From assembly GCF_027853335.1 (NCBI RefSeq), contig NZ_JAFEUS010000002.1:2092514-2156513 (forward strand): DNA of 64,000 bases, in the 5' to 3' direction. Source of the DNA: Leucobacter sp. UCMA 4100. GTDB taxonomy: Bacteria; Actinomycetota; Actinomycetes; Actinomycetales; Microbacteriaceae. Shown here piece by piece: positions 55,302 through 63,679 of this stretch (positions within the stretch are counted from its first letter, which is position 1; the number at the start of each line of letters is the position of its first letter). The notes beneath the pieces are model-generated. The model was given only the letters and a program-made list of their open reading frames with translations, made no database searches and had not been told where the DNA came from. Position numbers and translations under genes: made by a program.

Positions 55302-56534
55302 TCAGGCTGTTGGTGAAGTCGCGGGCCCTGCGACCGCCGCGAGCGTGCCACGCGCGAGTGTAATCGTGAGACCGGTGCCTTCAGGGGCTTCAGCAGGGTC
55401 GGCAAGCACGGTGCGATCGTCATTTTGCACGATTGAATAGCCCCTGTTGAGTGTCGCCTGGGGTGAGAGCGCGAGAAGCTGTGAACGGAGTTCGCCGAGA
55501 TGGCGTTCGGCCGATTCGACCTGGCGCTCGCTGAGCTCAGCGCCACGCGCGATCCACCGGGTGAGTTCTTCGGCCCGCTCATCGATGAGCCGTTCGGGGC
55601 TCTGCATGACGGGCCGTTCTCTGAGCGACTGCACGCGATCGATCTCGTGCGTGATGAGCTGGGTGAGACGCGATGAGAGCCTGAGCCTCGCCTGAGCAAT
55701 GCGTTCACGCTCTTCGCCAACGTCAGGCACGACCCGCTTGGCAGCGTCGGTCGGCGTTGAAGCACGAAGGTCGGCGACCTCGTCGAGCAGGGGGCGATCG
55801 GCCTCGTGGCCAATGGCGCTCACGATCGGGGTGTTCGCGAGTGCCGCCTCGCGCACGAGCGCCTCGTCGCTGAAGGGAAGCAGGTGTTGAAAGTCGCCGC
55901 CGCCGCGGGCAATGATGATGACGTCGACGCTCGGATCGTCGTCGAGCGCGATGAGTGCCGCGCGCACCTCAGAAGCAGCTCGCTCTCCCTGCACCGCCGT
56001 GTATGCGATCTCAAACTGCACATCGGGCCAGCGCAGCGTGGCGTTACGCACGACATCTTTTTCGGCGTCTGAGTCACGACCGGTGATGAGGCCGATCTTT
56101 GCGGGCAGAAACGGGAGCGCCTTCTTGCGCTCGGGGGCGAAGAGCCCCTCTGAACGCAGCTGTGCTTTGAACCGTTCGAGCCGCTCGAGCAGGTCGCCCA
56201 GACCGACGTGCTTGATGTCGAGCACGTTAAACGACAGCGTGCCGCCCTTGACCCAATAGTTCGCCTTGACGAGCGCGATCACGCGGTCGCCCTGAGAGAA
56301 CTCTTCGGTGAGCTTTGCGGTTACGCTGCGCCATGCGGTGAGCGAGATCGTCGCGTCATCGTCGAGGTCTTTGAGCTTGCCGTAGGTGTTGCCCTGACGG
56401 TTTTGCCACTGCGTGAGCTCGCCTTCAACCCAGATCGTGCCGAGCCTGTCGATGTACTCTCGCACCTTTGTGCTCATGAGAGCAACGGGCCAGGGGGTCT
56501 CTCTCGAGGCTGGGGTTACGGGTTGCGGGCACAT
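55302..56534 (-). CDS. xseA: Exodeoxyribonuclease VII large subunit
   Basis: This 410-residue catalytic subunit has an N-terminal OB fold (IWVEGELTQWQNRQGNTYGKLKDLDDDATI), the catalytic domain (KIGLITGRDSDAEKDV, VDVIIIARGGGDFQHLLPFSDEALVREA, SAIGHEADRPLLDEVADLRASTPTDAAK) and a C-terminal coiled coil ending in NRGYSIVQ. The ATG at 56532-56534 has TAAGAT 6 nt upstream. xseB follows 46 nt downstream. Confidence 0.96.
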   Translation of the reverse strand: MCPQPVTPASRETPWPVALMSTKVREYIDRLGTIWVEGELTQWQNRQGNTYGKLKDLDDDATISLTAWRSVTAKLTEEFSQGDRVIALVKANYWVKGGTLSFNVLDIKHVGLGDLLERLERFKAQLRSEGLFAPERKKALPFLPAKIGLITGRDSDAEKDVVRNATLRWPDVQFEIAYTAVQGERAASEVRAALIALDDDPSVDVIIIARGGGDFQHLLPFSDEALVREAALANTPIVSAIGHEADRPLLDEVADLRASTPTDAAKRVVPDVGEERERIAQARLRLSSRLTQLITHEIDRVQSLRERPVMQSPERLIDERAEELTRWIARGAELSERQVESAERHLGELRSQLLALSPQATLNRGYSIVQNDDRTVLADPAEAPEGTGLTITLARGTLAAVAGPATSPTA

Positions 56535-56540
56535 ACCTCG

Positions 56541-56546
56541 ATCTTA
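56541..56546 (-). promoter_or_regulatory. -10 box TAAGAT, leaderless start of xseA
   Basis: TAAGAT (minus strand) ends 6 nt before the ATG. Confidence 0.5.
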
Positions 56547-57566
56547 GTGCTCGCTCTCCTGCTCGTTCACGGCGATCACCAGCTTGCCCACCGTGCGCCC
56601 GGTCTCGATGAGCTCGTGCGCTTCGCGTACCGTCGCAGAAGTAAGCGGGCTCAGCACGCGGGTCGTGGTCGCGGTCACCTTGCCGGCATCGACGAGCGCG
56701 GCCGTCGCGTTTAAGAGGTGGTGCTGCTCGATCATGTCGGGAGTCTGAAACATTGAGCGGGTAAACATGCGCTCCCAGTGCCATGCGACACTCTTGATTT
56801 TCAGCGGAGTGACGTCGGTCGGGCCGTCGTCGATCGCGACGATATGGCCGAAGGGACGAATGATGCGCTCGTAGGTCTCGACCTGGCCCTTTGAGTGAGC
56901 GGTAAAGATCCACTCGACGCCGTCAGGCGCAATCTCGAGTACTTCTGCGGCGAGATCGGCGTGGTGGTTCACGGTGTGCTCTGCGCCCCGTTCGAGCGCC
57001 CAGGCCACCCGTTCGGGGCTCGAAGCGGTCGCGATGACCGTGACGCCCGGCAAGAGCGCCTCGCACAGCTGCATCATGACCGAACCGACGCCGCCGGTTG
57101 CGCCCACGATGAGTAGCGTGCCCCGCGATGCCTCGGTGAGGCCTAGCCGGTCGAAGAGGCACTCCCAGGCCGTGATCGTGGTGAGCGGCAACGATGCCGC
57201 ATCGGTGAACGAGAGCGTCGTGGGCTTTCGGCCGACGACCCGCTCGTCGATCGTGTGAAGCGCTTGGTTCGTGCCCTGCTTGTCGATCTGGCCCGCGTAG
57301 AACACCTCGTCGCCGACCGAGAAGAGGGTCACGCCCTCGCCGACCGCGCGCACGACGCCCGATGCGTCATAGCCCAGCACCTTGAACCCGTTCGCGGGAG
57401 CACCCTGACGCACCTTCACGTCGACCGGGTTAACCGAGACCGCTCGCACCTCGACGAGAAGGTCGTGGGAACCGAGCTCTGGCACCGGTATTTCACGCTC
57501 GATGATGCTGTCGGGGTGGTCGATGGGGTGGTTCTGCGAATACCCGATTGCGCGAGTGGTGTGCAC
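56544..57566 (-). CDS. Zinc-type alcohol dehydrogenase/quinone oxidoreductase-like MDR protein
   Basis: This 340-residue medium-chain reductase has VRAVSVNPVDVKVRQG, VLGYDASGVV, VGDEVFYAG and the NADP-binding LLIVGATGGVGSVMMQL. Catalytic zinc ligands are not evident, and the pattern fits the ZADH/quinone-reductase group acting on quinones or enones. The GTG start follows TGAGGAGCAACC. It is divergent from an HxlR regulator, a common arrangement in which the regulator senses electrophiles. Confidence 0.9.
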   Translation of the reverse strand: MHTTRAIGYSQNHPIDHPDSIIEREIPVPELGSHDLLVEVRAVSVNPVDVKVRQGAPANGFKVLGYDASGVVRAVGEGVTLFSVGDEVFYAGQIDKQGTNQALHTIDERVVGRKPTTLSFTDAASLPLTTITAWECLFDRLGLTEASRGTLLIVGATGGVGSVMMQLCEALLPGVTVIATASSPERVAWALERGAEHTVNHHADLAAEVLEIAPDGVEWIFTAHSKGQVETYERIIRPFGHIVAIDDGPTDVTPLKIKSVAWHWERMFTRSMFQTPDMIEQHHLLNATAALVDAGKVTATTTRVLSPLTSATVREAHELIETGRTVGKLVIAVNEQESEH

Positions 57567-57677
57567 GGTTGCTCCTCATAACGACGTCAGCGGCTTGCCC
57601 CGCAACTCGCATGTCATCACCGAAGTTGCCAGGCGTTGAAAGTACTATACCTGAAGCAGGAGGAGGCACGATTTCGT

Positions 57678-58172
57678 ATGGCGTTACGCTCAGACTGGTC
57701 AGGCGAGGCCTGCCCGATTCGACGGGCAGTCGACGTGGTTGGCGACCCGTGGGTGCTCTTAATCGTCGGAGAGGTGCTGCATGGCAACGGCCGGTTCGAG
57801 CAGTTGCGCGGCACGCTCGGCATCTCTGAGGCGGTGCTCAGCAGGCGCCTCAAGATGATGGTCGAAACGGGCCTGCTCACCAAGGTCGATTACGATGACG
57901 CTGGTCGCGTTCGCCAGGGGTACGCCGCGACCGAGGCCGCGAGCGACCTTCTTCCTATCGTGCAGCAGCTGGCCCTCTGGGGCGAGAAGCACACCGGTGC
58001 GCCGACCGGCGGAACCCCCATCGTCATGGTGCACCGCAGCTGTGGCCAAGAGACGACGCGGGCCGAGGTCTGCAGCGCCTGCGGCGAGACGCTCGTTGCC
58101 GAGCAGATGCGGTGGATCAACCCCAGCGATAACACGGGCCGTGATCTCGTGGGCCCGGGAGTGCTCGTATGA
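57678..58172 (+). CDS. HxlR-family transcriptional regulator
   Basis: This 164-residue winged-helix protein reads CPIRRAVDVVGDPWVLLIVGEVLHGNGRFEQLRGTLGISEAVLSRRLKMMVETGLL, the HxlR DNA-binding domain with its near-N-terminal Cys. Beyond the usual length it has a tail with CGQETTRAEVCSACGE, which may bind metal. It is divergent from the oxidoreductase and overlaps the RlmA-like gene by four bases. GGAGGAGG lies before the ATG at 57678. Confidence 0.92.
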   Translation: MALRSDWSGEACPIRRAVDVVGDPWVLLIVGEVLHGNGRFEQLRGTLGISEAVLSRRLKMMVETGLLTKVDYDDAGRVRQGYAATEAASDLLPIVQQLALWGEKHTGAPTGGTPIVMVHRSCGQETTRAEVCSACGETLVAEQMRWINPSDNTGRDLVGPGVLV

Positions 58173-59131
58173 GCGAGCGCGCGGCGGCGCTTGATGCGTG
58201 GCTCGCACACCTCGCCTGTCCCGTCTGCGGGGCGGGGCAGAGCCAGCACGTGATGCGTGAGGCTGGCGCCGTGCGCTGCGAACGTGGCCACGCATTCGAC
58301 ATTGCGCGCCAGGGGTACGTAAATCTCGGAGCCAGCCAGAAAGACGTGCGGGCCGACACCGCTGCGATGGTGATGGCGCGCGAAGCGATGCACGCCTCAG
58401 GCGCTTTTGACGGGATCGCGCGCGCATTGAACGCCGCGGTCGCCGCCCGAGACTGGGGCGAGGGCGAGCTACGCTTCGCCGATCTCGCTGGCGGATCGGG
58501 GTTTTACGCGGCCCGGCTTCTCGAGTCGCTCGCCGCTGGTGGCGTGGGCGAACCCGATGCTCATGCGCGAGGCCTCGTGCTTGATCTCTCGACCGCAGCC
58601 CTGAAGCGCGCGGTCGCGGCTCACGATCGTATCGCTGGCGTTGCGGCCGACCTGACGAAAGGCATTCCGCTGCGCGACGGCTCGGTTCACGCGCTCGTGA
58701 ACGTTTTCGGCCCGCGTAACGGAGCTGAGATGAGGCGCGTGCTCGCGCGCGACGGCGCCTGCTTCGTGGTCTCGCCGAGCAGCCACCATCTCGAACAGCT
58801 TGTCGGCGAGCTCGGCATGCTGCAGGTGGCCGATGACAAGGCCGAGCGGGTCGAACGAGCCATGCAGGGTTTCACGGTGCAGGGGCGAGAGCGCTGCGAA
58901 GAGCAGGTCGAGTTTGGCGAAGCGCAACTCAGGAACATTATTGCGATGGGTCCGAGCGCTCACCATGTGAACGGCGAAGAGATCGCGGAGCGGGTCGCCT
59001 CGCTGCTCGAACGAGCCGGGAGGAACACGATCGAGGTGACGATGAGCGTTGACGTGACGACATTCGTGCCGAGTGACGCTGCCTCAGCCGCACCGAAAAA
59101 GATGGGTGCGCGAAGCAGCATCCCGGGTTAG
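58169..59131 (+). CDS. RlmA-like 23S rRNA (guanine-N1) methyltransferase
   Basis: This 320-residue protein has an N-terminal zinc finger (CPVCG ... CERGH) followed by FDIARQGYVNL, the hallmark of the RlmA I/II family, then a SAM-binding domain (FADLAGGSGFYAARLLES; VLDLSTAALKRA) and VNVFGPRNGAEMRRVL. RlmA methylates G745 or G748 of 23S rRNA; the latter type confers tylosin resistance. Which site applies is unknown. The overlap with the HxlR gene implies co-expression. Confidence 0.87.
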   Translation: MSERAAALDAWLAHLACPVCGAGQSQHVMREAGAVRCERGHAFDIARQGYVNLGASQKDVRADTAAMVMAREAMHASGAFDGIARALNAAVAARDWGEGELRFADLAGGSGFYAARLLESLAAGGVGEPDAHARGLVLDLSTAALKRAVAAHDRIAGVAADLTKGIPLRDGSVHALVNVFGPRNGAEMRRVLARDGACFVVSPSSHHLEQLVGELGMLQVADDKAERVERAMQGFTVQGRERCEEQVEFGEAQLRNIIAMGPSAHHVNGEEIAERVASLLERAGRNTIEVTMSVDVTTFVPSDAASAAPKKMGARSSIPG

Positions 59132-59134
59132 GGT
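59129..59134 (+). promoter_or_regulatory. -10 box TAGGGT, leaderless start of the SDR gene
   Basis: TAGGGT ends 6 nt before the ATG at 59141; it overlaps the stop codon of the previous gene. Confidence 0.45.
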
Positions 59135-59140
59135 GAAACC

Positions 59141-59893
59141 ATGAAGCTTCAAGGAATTACCGCACTCATTACTGGCGCTGCCTCAGGGCTCGGCGCCGCA
59201 ACCGCCAAGGCCCTCACTGCTGAGGGAGCCGAGGTGCTCGGTCTCGATCTTGCCTCGTCAATCGAGAAGGCCACCCAGGTCGAGGGAGTGACCCTCGTTG
59301 CGGCCGACGTGACGAGCGAAGAAGAAGTCAGCGCTGCGATCGAGGGCTACGAGGGCGCACCGTTGCGCGTCGTGGTCAACTGCGCCGGCATTGCTCCAGC
59401 AGAGCTCACGGTCTCGCCGCGCGGCGCGCACAGCCTCGACCTCTTTCGCAAGACCATCGATATTAACCTCGTGGGCACCTTCAACGTCTTGCGCCTCGGC
59501 GCTCTTGCGATGTCGAAGACGGAGCCGCTCGAGCATGGTCAGCGCGGCGTCGTGGTGAACACCGCTTCTGTCGCGGCCTACGAGGGGCAGATTGGCCAGG
59601 CCGCCTACGCTGCGTCGAAGGCCGGCGTTGTCGGCCTCACCATTACTGCGGCGCGCGACCTCGCGCGGCTCGGTATTCGCGTGAACACGATCGCCCCTGG
59701 CATCGTCGACACCCCGATGCTTGCGGGGCTGCCGGAGCGGGTAACCGACGCTCTCGCAGAGAGCGTTCCCTTCCCGCACCGGCTCGCCCAGCCCGCCGAG
59801 TACGCGCAGCTCGCGAAGATGATTATCGAGCACGACTACTTGAACGGCGAGACCATTCGCATGGACGGCGCCATTCGCATGGCGCCGAAGTAG
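59141..59893 (+). CDS. SDR-family oxidoreductase (3-hydroxyacyl-CoA dehydrogenase-like)
   Basis: This 250-residue classical short-chain dehydrogenase has the cofactor motif TGAASGLGAATAKAL, NCAGIAP, catalytic Ser in VVNTASVAAYEGQIGQ and YAASKAG. It also has IRVNTIAPGIVDTPMLAGLP, which resembles the HSD10/type II 3-hydroxyacyl-CoA dehydrogenases of fatty acid or isoleucine breakdown. The Asp after the second beta strand (GLDLA) points to NAD. The substrate is inferred only. Confidence 0.92.
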   Translation: MKLQGITALITGAASGLGAATAKALTAEGAEVLGLDLASSIEKATQVEGVTLVAADVTSEEEVSAAIEGYEGAPLRVVVNCAGIAPAELTVSPRGAHSLDLFRKTIDINLVGTFNVLRLGALAMSKTEPLEHGQRGVVVNTASVAAYEGQIGQAAYAASKAGVVGLTITAARDLARLGIRVNTIAPGIVDTPMLAGLPERVTDALAESVPFPHRLAQPAEYAQLAKMIIEHDYLNGETIRMDGAIRMAPK

Positions 59894-59902
59894 GCCACCG
59901 CG

Positions 59903-60034
59903 CTAAATAATGCTGCGGCCCTCGCGCTTGGCTTGACGAAGTTCTGTGAAGAACGCCTTCAGAATGACCGCGAGCACGCCGAGCACGATGACCGGGCAAA
60001 TAAGAACGTAAATCGTGAGAAATAGGGGGCTCAT
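59903..60034 (-). CDS. 43-residue membrane protein paired with the symporter
   Basis: This short frame starts MSPLFLTIYVLICPVIVLGV, has one membrane helix (about residues 4-27) and a charged tail ending RQAKREGRSII. AAGGAG lies at the right distance before the ATG at 60032-60034. It begins 31 nt after the sodium:solute symporter gene on the same strand, so it is probably its small accessory subunit. It resembles, in layout only, the MetS partner of MetP transporters. Confidence 0.75.
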   Translation of the reverse strand: MSPLFLTIYVLICPVIVLGVLAVILKAFFTELRQAKREGRSII

Positions 60035-60065
60035 ATGACTCTCCTTAATCGGTTGGAAATGTTGG

Positions 60066-61718
60066 TTAGCGGGCGCTCTTCGCGGCCTCGGCTGCCTTTT
60101 CGGGCGTGATCGCGTCGAACTCGCCGGTACGCTCGGCGAGCAGGGCGAAGTCGAAGGGTTTCTTGTTGCGCAACGAGATGAGCGTCGTGACGATCGTGCT
60201 GACGGCGTAGGCCACGAGCGATCCGCTGAGTACGGCGTAGTCGTGCACCGCGCCTAAGGCAAACGGCGTCACGATCACGCTCGCGATACCACCTGCCCAG
60301 AGTGCGGGCTTCAGACCGAAGAACCCGAAGGCCATGAGGCCGATCACGACGCCGACGCCCACGATCGAGAGCACGTCGATGAGGAAGTTCGTCACCGGGT
60401 TTGCCGGGATGAGTTCGAAGCGCACGGGCAAGAAGGCTGCCATGGCGCTCAGCGTGCCAACCGTGAAGGCAACGTTCGAGACCCGGTTCCAGTAGAAGCT
60501 CGCGATGACCGGAAACACGAGGGTGCCCCAGAGCGCGCCAACAAAGACGAGCATGTCGAGAATGTTCATCTTGCCGGTCGCGAAGTAGAGCGCCGCGGCC
60601 ATCGCGATGACCATGGTGATGCGCCCGATGAAGACCATGCGCTTCGGGTTCGCCTTGCCACGACCCGCGACGTTCTGCCCGTAGACATCGGCCATCATGA
60701 TCGCCGAGAGCGCCGTGAGATCAGAGTCGGCCGTCGAAGAGAGTGAACCGATGATCATGACGAAGAAGAGCGCGATGAGCGTTGGCGGCAGGTAGGTGGC
60801 GGCCATCTGCGGAACGAGGTTGTTGAGGTCGCCGCCCAAGGGCTCGATGCCGAGGTACAGGGCCATGACGCCGAGCATGCCGATACCGATCACGGTCGCG
60901 CCGTAACCGACCGTCGCGGTGATGAAGGTTGGCTTGATGAGATCTTCGCGCACCGCGAAGAGACGCTGCGCAATGGTCTGGTTTCCGATCGCGTATGCGA
61001 GCACTGCGGCGATGTACGGGGCGCCCTGATTCAAGAATGCCTCAGACGAGAAGAAGTTCGACTGCTCTGGCGTGAGGTTCGCTGCGCCCTCGGTAAACAT
61101 GGCCGGGCCGCCGGCGCTGAAGAAGATCACGGGAATGAGAATCGCCGCTGCCCCGAGCATCGCGACCACCTGAGCGACGTCGGTGAGCACCGAAGCGCGA
61201 AAGCCCGACCAGACGGTGTAGAGCAGCACGCCGCCGGCGATCGCGATCACGCCCTGCCCGAAGCTAAACGGCGAGAGCATCGCGATGAGCGCGCCACCCG
61301 CGATGAGGTTCGTGGTGAGGCTGATGACGCTGCCGAGCACGTTTGAGACGGCGAGCATGAGCTGGCTCGAACGCCCGTGCCTCGCATACATGACCTCGGC
61401 GATCGTGTGCGCCTTTGGAGCGACCTTGCGAATGCGCTTGCCGAAGGGGTAAATGAACAGAATCATGAGGGCTCCCCAGAGCCCGTAGTGCAGTGGGCCT
61501 GAGATGCCGTAGGTGTAGCCCGAGGTTGCCGAGGCGTACATCGACGAGGCCCAAATCCATGTGGCGGTCATTGACGCGGCCGAGATGCCGAACCCAATTT
61601 TTCCACCGGCGGTCATGTACTCGTCGGCGTTCTCGCTCTTCTTGCTGATGCGAAGTGACATGATGAGGCTGCCGCCGTAAAAGAGCACGAGAAGGGCGAT
61701 AACCACCCAACCCTGCAT
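60066..61718 (-). CDS. Sodium:solute symporter (SSS family)
   Basis: This 550-residue protein has about 13-14 membrane segments. It contains YMTAGGKIGFG, WIWASSMYASATSGYTYGISGP, PKAHTIAEVMYARHG, and the sodium-site-like IIGSLSSTADSDLTALSAIM, the SSS signatures. The PxAHTxxEVxxxRxG segment is like Dur3-type urea or polyamine carriers, but the substrate cannot be told. The ATG at 61716-61718 puts MQGWVVIALLVLFYGG at the first helix; the longer frame upstream is not supported. Confidence 0.88.
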   Translation of the reverse strand: MQGWVVIALLVLFYGGSLIMSLRISKKSENADEYMTAGGKIGFGISAASMTATWIWASSMYASATSGYTYGISGPLHYGLWGALMILFIYPFGKRIRKVAPKAHTIAEVMYARHGRSSQLMLAVSNVLGSVISLTTNLIAGGALIAMLSPFSFGQGVIAIAGGVLLYTVWSGFRASVLTDVAQVVAMLGAAAILIPVIFFSAGGPAMFTEGAANLTPEQSNFFSSEAFLNQGAPYIAAVLAYAIGNQTIAQRLFAVREDLIKPTFITATVGYGATVIGIGMLGVMALYLGIEPLGGDLNNLVPQMAATYLPPTLIALFFVMIIGSLSSTADSDLTALSAIMMADVYGQNVAGRGKANPKRMVFIGRITMVIAMAAALYFATGKMNILDMLVFVGALWGTLVFPVIASFYWNRVSNVAFTVGTLSAMAAFLPVRFELIPANPVTNFLIDVLSIVGVGVVIGLMAFGFFGLKPALWAGGIASVIVTPFALGAVHDYAVLSGSLVAYAVSTIVTTLISLRNKKPFDFALLAERTGEFDAITPEKAAEAAKSAR

Positions 61719-61988
61719 GATCGTTTCTTGATTCCCCAAAGTTCTTTCCCTGTCAACTAGTTCTGTGTATGAATGCGCAAATTGGTACCCCAAATCGAAC
61801 CCCCGTGGAATTCGAGCGTTACCCGTTTTCCCGCGTCTCGCGGGTGGGGCCTCAGGAGAAAACCTCGGCGCACATCAGCCTTCGATGGGCGGCTTTTCTC
61901 CGGTGGCAACTCGTCTACTGTAACAACGCTCGAGTTTTTGCCGTCGCCAAAAAACGCCAAAACACGCCAGAGTTGGGCTGCGCAACAT

Positions 61989-62019
61989 GCGTTTGGCAAG
62001 TGATCAGTATGGCAAACGC
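61989..62019. promoter_or_regulatory. Palindromic operator candidate
   Basis: GCGTTTG and CAAACGC are separated by 17 nt with TGATCA near the centre, in the 366-nt divergent gap between the symporter and the AMP-ligase. The rest of 61719-62084 holds no gene; a TACAGT -10 candidate lies at 62053-62058. Confidence 0.45.
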
Positions 62020-62084
62020 AACGTTATGTAAACGTGACTATAGCGGCCTTGATACAGTGATTTCGAGCCAGAGAATGGAGACTC

Positions 62085-63629
62085 ATGCCATACACCCGCA
62101 CGGTGCTCGAGGTCGCATCGAACGAACCCGAACGCGTTGCCCTGACCGATGGGGTGCGCAGCATCACGTACGGTGACCTTTCCCGTTCTTCAGGAGCCCA
62201 CAAAGCGGTCGTTGATAGCCTGCTCGGGCAGCTCAGCCCTGAGGCACTTTCTGGCATCACCTTCGCCGACGAGATCGGCGATATTCCGGTCATCTCGATC
62301 TCACTGACGCACGTGCTCGACAGCGCAGAGCTCGTCGCGGTGCTCGCGGGTTATCGAACGGTTACCTCGGTGCTCGACCCGCTCTGGCCCATTGAGCATC
62401 GGGTGCGCTCGATCGTGCGCTCGGGAGCCCAAATTGTGGTGACCGATGATGAATCACTTGGCCATGCCCTTGTCGAGGGCGATTGGCCCGGCGTGATCAT
62501 TGGCCTCGACGAGTACCGGGCGCGACTCGCCCGAGTGAGTGAGGCTGAGAATCGGGAGCAGCCGCCTACCGTGCGCGACGACGAAGAGCCCTTCCTGCTC
62601 ATTTTCACGTCGGGAACGACCGACCTGCCGAAAGGGTTCTTGCGCACGCGAAAAAGCTGGCGCTACAACGTGCGGGTGAGCGAGTGCTGGCTGCGTGCCA
62701 AGCCTGCAGAGCTGACCTTCGCGCCCGGACCGCTCGCCTACAGTCTCACGCTCTACGCCCTCGTCGAAGTGCTGGGAACCGGCGGATCGATCATGCTGCA
62801 GAGTCGTTTTGACCCGCTCGACGCCGCGAGGCTGCTCGTCGAGAAACCGGTCACGAGGCTCGTCGCGGTGCCAGCCGTGCTGCCGGCGCTCGCGCAAGCC
62901 GCGAAGCGCGACGGAGTGCAGTTCACGAGGCTCAGCGACGCCGTGATCGGCGGCGCAAACCTCAGTCTTGCGTTGCGCACGAGCTTTGAAGAGGTCGCGC
63001 CCGATGCGACCGTTCTGAGTTACTACGGGGCCGCCGAAATCGGTTTCATTGCGTGGAGCACCGAGGGTGACGGTGCCCTGCTTGAACCCTTCGACGGTCT
63101 CTCGCTGAGCGTCCGAGACGAGAACGGGGCAGAACTGCCGGAGGGAGAGCTTGGGCAGCTCTTCGTGCGGGTTGGTTCACAGGGCGACCGCTACATCTCG
63201 ACCACGGGAGGCGCGCTCATCACGGGTGCCGACGGCTGGGCGACGGTCAATGATCGCGCGCGGCTCGTGGGCGGCAAGCTGTTGCTCGAGGGGCGTGCCG
63301 GCGATATTGCCGTGACGGGTGGGCATAAGGTCTCGCTCGTGCAGATCGAACGAACGCTCGAGGGTGTTCCCGGCTGCGAACGGTGCTGCGTTGTCACGCA
63401 GCCTCATCGCCTGCTCGGCGAGATTCTCGTCGCCGTCATCGAAGCGACGCCGGGCCAAGCGGCACCTGAGAAAGCCCGGGTGAACGCCATGCTCGGCGAG
63501 CTGCTGCCACCGCAGTTTGTGCCGCACCGCTACTACCTTGCCGAAGATTTTCCGCGCACCGTCGGCGGGAAGATTCGCCGCGTCGAGGTGCGCGCCGAGC
63601 TCGAGGCAGGGGCTTACACGAGGCTCTAA
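62085..63629 (+). CDS. AMP-forming acyl/aryl-acid ligase
   Basis: This 514-residue adenylate-forming enzyme has a P-loop-like FTSGTTDLPKG (canonical Gly replaced by Asp), SYYGAAEIGFIAW, a degenerate hinge region (EGRAGDIAVTGGHKVS) and the terminal catalytic lysine in GGKIRRVEV. It activates a carboxylic acid as acyl-AMP and loads CoA or a carrier protein. It is 50 nt upstream of a beta-ketoacyl synthase, so it may prime fatty acid or polyketide-like synthesis. The acid is unknown. Confidence 0.9.
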   Translation: MPYTRTVLEVASNEPERVALTDGVRSITYGDLSRSSGAHKAVVDSLLGQLSPEALSGITFADEIGDIPVISISLTHVLDSAELVAVLAGYRTVTSVLDPLWPIEHRVRSIVRSGAQIVVTDDESLGHALVEGDWPGVIIGLDEYRARLARVSEAENREQPPTVRDDEEPFLLIFTSGTTDLPKGFLRTRKSWRYNVRVSECWLRAKPAELTFAPGPLAYSLTLYALVEVLGTGGSIMLQSRFDPLDAARLLVEKPVTRLVAVPAVLPALAQAAKRDGVQFTRLSDAVIGGANLSLALRTSFEEVAPDATVLSYYGAAEIGFIAWSTEGDGALLEPFDGLSLSVRDENGAELPEGELGQLFVRVGSQGDRYISTTGGALITGADGWATVNDRARLVGGKLLLEGRAGDIAVTGGHKVSLVQIERTLEGVPGCERCCVVTQPHRLLGEILVAVIEATPGQAAPEKARVNAMLGELLPPQFVPHRYYLAEDFPRTVGGKIRRVEVRAELEAGAYTRL

Positions 63630-63666
63630 CGAGAGAAGTGCACGACCACTTCGCACCTCGAACCCG

Positions 63667-63672
63667 TACACT
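63667..63672 (+). promoter_or_regulatory. -10 box TACACT, leaderless start of the ketosynthase
   Basis: TACACT ends 7 nt before the GTG at 63680. Confidence 0.4.
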
Positions 63673-63679
63673 CGGGAGT

